From NCBI GenBank assembly GCA_025464095.1, contig JAODMF010000006.1, forward strand, positions 1 to 53,435: 53,435 nt of DNA, in the 5' to 3' direction. Every line of letters starts with the position of its first letter. Position 1 is the stretch's first letter. This DNA is from Glaciihabitans sp. GTDB taxonomy: Bacteria; Actinomycetota; Actinomycetes; Actinomycetales; Microbacteriaceae. Under the pieces are notes generated by a model, which saw only the letters and a list, made by a program, of their open reading frames with translations, ran no database searches and was not told the origin of the DNA. The position numbers and the translations under genes were made by a program. Positions 51,286-53,435 of this stretch are shown here, one piece after another.

Positions 51286-51959
51286 CCTCGCGTCAGCGAT
51301 CGGCGGCGCGAGACCCAGATCACCCCGGCGCCAACAAGCCCGACGACCGCCGCGATGAGCAGAACGTAGAAAGAAACCGAGAGGTACCCGTTCTGCGACG
51401 TGTGCGGGTTGAGAAACGGGTAGGGGTACCAGTAGGCCCGGCGTTGAATCTCGTCAGTGACCAGTGGAGCGCGCACGAGGGTGTAGATCACCCAGACCAG
51501 CGGAAAAATGATGACGATCCAGATGCGCTGGTAGGGCACCGGCGACCGTCGTGGAGCGAACAGCCAGTCGAGCAGCAGGTAAATCGGCGCGATCAGGTGC
51601 ACGACCTCGTTCGACCACGGCAGCGTTGTTCCCTGCGGCAGCGCGATGCCCCGCAGCAGCAGGTTGTAGACGATGCCGGTCACGACCATGTAGGTGACGA
51701 CGGATGCGCGGGTGACAGTGAACCAGGTCGGGTCCGGAGTCGTCCGTGTGATGAGAAGATACGCGCCGATCAGCAGGACGATGGCCGCCAGGATGTTTGA
51801 TTCGACGGTGAAGAAGCTGAAGAAGTTGGTGATCGTCACCTCGAGGTGCTTCACACCATGCGCCTGCCAGAACTTCGCGCTCGTCATCAGTTGGCCGACG
51901 ACCGCGGCAAGAATGAGCACCGCAACGGCGACTCGCAGCACGATGAACAGGTATCTCAC
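51282..51959 (-). CDS. Pr6Pr family membrane protein
   Basis: 225 residues with six or more membrane helices; the SNILAAIVLLIGAY segment, the LPWSNEVVHLIAPIYLLLDW segment and a late WVIYTLVRAP match the bacterial Pr6Pr (FAR-17a/AIG1-like) group of unknown function. The start is a GTG at 51959 with GGGGGAG 5 nt upstream; an in-frame extension to 52070 is unlikely. Convergent with the giant membrane protein, sharing a 4-nt stop overlap. Confidence 0.85.
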   Translation of the reverse strand: MRYLFIVLRVAVAVLILAAVVGQLMTSAKFWQAHGVKHLEVTITNFFSFFTVESNILAAIVLLIGAYLLITRTTPDPTWFTVTRASVVTYMVVTGIVYNLLLRGIALPQGTTLPWSNEVVHLIAPIYLLLDWLFAPRRSPVPYQRIWIVIIFPLVWVIYTLVRAPLVTDEIQRRAYWYPYPFLNPHTSQNGYLSVSFYVLLIAAVVGLVGAGVIWVSRRRSLTRG

Positions 51960-52062
51960 GGATGCTCCCCCATCGGCCGACGACGTCCGCGCCGACTCAC
52001 CAGCCACTGTAGCGAAGCGGGCCGGCAGGCCGGTCACGCGACTTCGTGACACCATCGGATGC

Positions 52063-52905
52063 GTGATCACCGATGCCCTGTCCGCGATCGCCGACGTGTT
52101 GTCGTGTCCGCACTGCGGGCTCGCCCTCCTGGTTCGCGGCGAAACGCTCGCCTGCGCATCCGGGCACTCCTTCGACGTGGCGAGACAGGGCTACGTGTCG
52201 CTGCTCCCCTCCGGAGCGCGCGCCACGACGGGTGATTCGGCGGCGATGGTTGCGGCGAGATCGGAGTTTCTCGCGCGGGGACACTACGGAGGGGTCATGG
52301 ATGCCGTCGTGGCATCCATACCGCCTGGCGTGTCGGGCCGGATTGCGGATGTCGCGGGCGGCACCGGCGCATATCTCGCCGCGGTTCTCGACGCGCGGCC
52401 CGCGCTCGCGGGCGTGAGCCTGGACCTGTCACCGTTTGCAGCGCGGCGAGCGGCGCGCGCGCATCCGCGGCTCGCGTCTGTCGTGGCCGACGTCTGGAGG
52501 GCACTGCCGCTCCGCGATGACACCGTTACGCATTTGCTGAGCATCTTCGGGCCACGCAACGCTGACGAGTTCGTGCGGGTGCTCGCAGCGGGCGGCGGCC
52601 TCACGGTCGTGACACCGTCGGCGGCGCACCTGCGCGAGATCCGCGGGCCGCTCGGGATGCTGTCGATCGAGGACAACAAATCGGACCGGCTGGCGACGCA
52701 GCTGGCCGCCTTTCGCGAACTGTCACTCACGCGGGTGGAGTACCAGACGACAATGGACCATGAGTCGCTGCGCAATGAAGTGCTCATGGGGCCGTCGGCG
52801 CACCACGTCACGCCCGCTCAGCTTGACGAGCGGCTCGACGCTATCGAGCGGCAGGTCCGGGTCACCGTCTCGGTCGAGGTGCGCACGTTCGAGACCGCCC
52901 GCTGA
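52063..52905 (+). CDS. RlmA-like 23S rRNA guanine-N1 methyltransferase
   Basis: 280 residues from GTG 52063. The N-terminal zinc site is Cys15, Cys18, Cys31 and His35 (CPHCG, then ACASGHSFDVARQGYVSLL), the characteristic rRNA methyltransferase RlmA start. It is followed by a Rossmann methyltransferase with SAM motif IADVAGGTGAYLA. Homologues methylate G745 or G748 of 23S rRNA, the latter affecting macrolide sensitivity. Which guanine is modified cannot be told from this sequence. The frame is open far upstream antisense to the previous gene, which is ignored. Confidence 0.87.
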   Translation: MITDALSAIADVLSCPHCGLALLVRGETLACASGHSFDVARQGYVSLLPSGARATTGDSAAMVAARSEFLARGHYGGVMDAVVASIPPGVSGRIADVAGGTGAYLAAVLDARPALAGVSLDLSPFAARRAARAHPRLASVVADVWRALPLRDDTVTHLLSIFGPRNADEFVRVLAAGGGLTVVTPSAAHLREIRGPLGMLSIEDNKSDRLATQLAAFRELSLTRVEYQTTMDHESLRNEVLMGPSAHHVTPAQLDERLDAIERQVRVTVSVEVRTFETAR

Positions 52906-52922
52906 CCCGACCGGTCGGGTGA

Positions 52923-53159
52923 CTAGTGTCCCTTGCTTGCGCGGCGTCGCGCGTGAGGCCGGTTGCTGGCAACCAGGAGCACGCAGGCGAGCGCGAGCAT
53001 CACGGATCCACTGATGAGGGATGCCAACCACGCGGGCAACGCAGCGAACAGGCTGATCAGGGTGATGATCGCGATGACGGCGACCGCTCCCAGGGCGAGC
53101 GAAATCGTGGACAGGGCAAACGCAGGACGGGCAGATGAATCGGCACGATGGCTGGACAT
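52923..53159 (-). CDS. Small two-helix membrane protein
   Basis: 78 residues with two hydrophobic segments (about 14-36 and 40-62) and a basic tail. AGGA lies 7 nt before the ATG at 53159, which is preferred over the frame start at 53195. No family is recognised. The 229 bp from here to the tRNA show no gene. Confidence 0.65.
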   Translation of the reverse strand: MSSHRADSSARPAFALSTISLALGAVAVIAIITLISLFAALPAWLASLISGSVMLALACVLLVASNRPHARRRASKGH

Positions 53160-53388
53160 GGCTAATTCCTCACATCTCGGGTGATGTGCTTCCATCGTCC
53201 GCAGACAGGTCGGGTGTCCGACACGCCTTGCGAAAACCTCAGTTTGGGGCTATTGACCGCGTGTGTGGGGGCGTGCCCCTCCGATCGAGGCACTCATCGG
53301 CAACCGCTCCCGCGCCAGCCTGACCCGACACCAGTTGTCGCTCTCGCCCTCCCCAACCGGCAACACGCGTCGGCTCAGCACCACTTTG

Positions 53389-53435
53389 TAGGGCGGATGG
53401 GACTTGAACCCATGACCGACGGATTATGAGTCCGC
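53389..53435 (-). tRNA. tRNA with CAT anticodon, probably tRNA-Met (partial, runs off the end)
   Basis: The 3' 47 nt of a tRNA: acceptor 3' strand CCGCCCT plus discriminator A, T-arm ATGGG/CCCAT with loop TTCAAGT, and anticodon arm GCGGA/TCCGT with loop CTCATAA, giving CAT. Elongator Met is most likely; Ile(CAT) cannot be excluded because the D-arm is outside the window. Confidence 0.85.

Noticed and set aside
53181..53429. 82-codon ORF running into the terminal tRNA
   Set aside because: It overlaps a tRNA and has no start signal or domain.

Overview
The window is high-GC DNA with actinobacterial gene content, and its gene set points to Microbacteriaceae or a near relative. The evidence is inferential: the order lipA - DUF4191 gene - RDD gene - glnA - glnE - glnA2 (also seen in mycobacteria), a strictly polyphosphate-type glucokinase, a homodimeric AceE followed by a FasR-like regulator and fabD-fabH-acpP-fabF, a DUF3145 gene, an SCO7613-like giant membrane protein, and very many predicted leaderless starts.

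Layout. 1-7.8 kb is a nitrogen-assimilation block: lipA 3' end, DUF4191, RDD, glnA1 behind a textbook double GlnR box, glnE and glnA2. An unusual 20-bp-phased repeat array lies between glnA1 and glnE. 7.8-13.9 kb holds housekeeping genes (nadE, a DinB-like protein, panB, map, ppgK, a VIT-family transporter). 14.0-18.9 kb is a redox module: a two-component system, a ferric-reductase-like flavocytochrome, a secreted FMN-binding protein and its flavin transferase ApbE. RNase P RNA (minus strand) follows at 18.9-19.3 kb, then a degenerate zinc-ribbon protein, a Nif3-like protein and an NCS1 permease carrying an extraordinary ~870-residue Pro/Ala-rich N-terminal extension. 25.1-27.1 kb is a cytosine uptake and deamination pair with a yeast-Fcy1-like deaminase; a large LuxR-family ATPase regulator, a DUF4242 protein and an SRPBCC protein follow.

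30.76-33.87 kb is the most unusual part. A tRNA-Val(TAC) gene has its 3' 42 bp perfectly duplicated 3060 bp away, delimiting a small genomic island with no visible integrase. The island carries a zinc-finger/TIR-domain protein, a membrane-anchored protein, a 50-residue ORF, a zinc-ribbon/membrane/zinc-ribbon protein and a DUF4190 fragment. It is a candidate defence or stress cassette; that function is inference.

33.9-43.9 kb: two membrane proteins, a peroxiredoxin, aceE, fasR and the fatty-acid initiation/elongation cluster. 43.8-53.4 kb: a small acidic protein, DUF3145, an exonuclease-less PolA-like polymerase, DUF1684, the giant membrane protein, a Pr6Pr membrane protein, an RlmA-like methyltransferase, a small membrane protein and a partial CAT-anticodon tRNA.

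Two sequence-level themes recur. About 14 genes have a TANNNT box 6-7 nt before the start codon (leaderless transcripts), and five convergent pairs share a 4-nt stop overlap. Three ~99-bp palindromic elements, two before fabD and one after the polymerase gene, look like a REP/MITE-like family.
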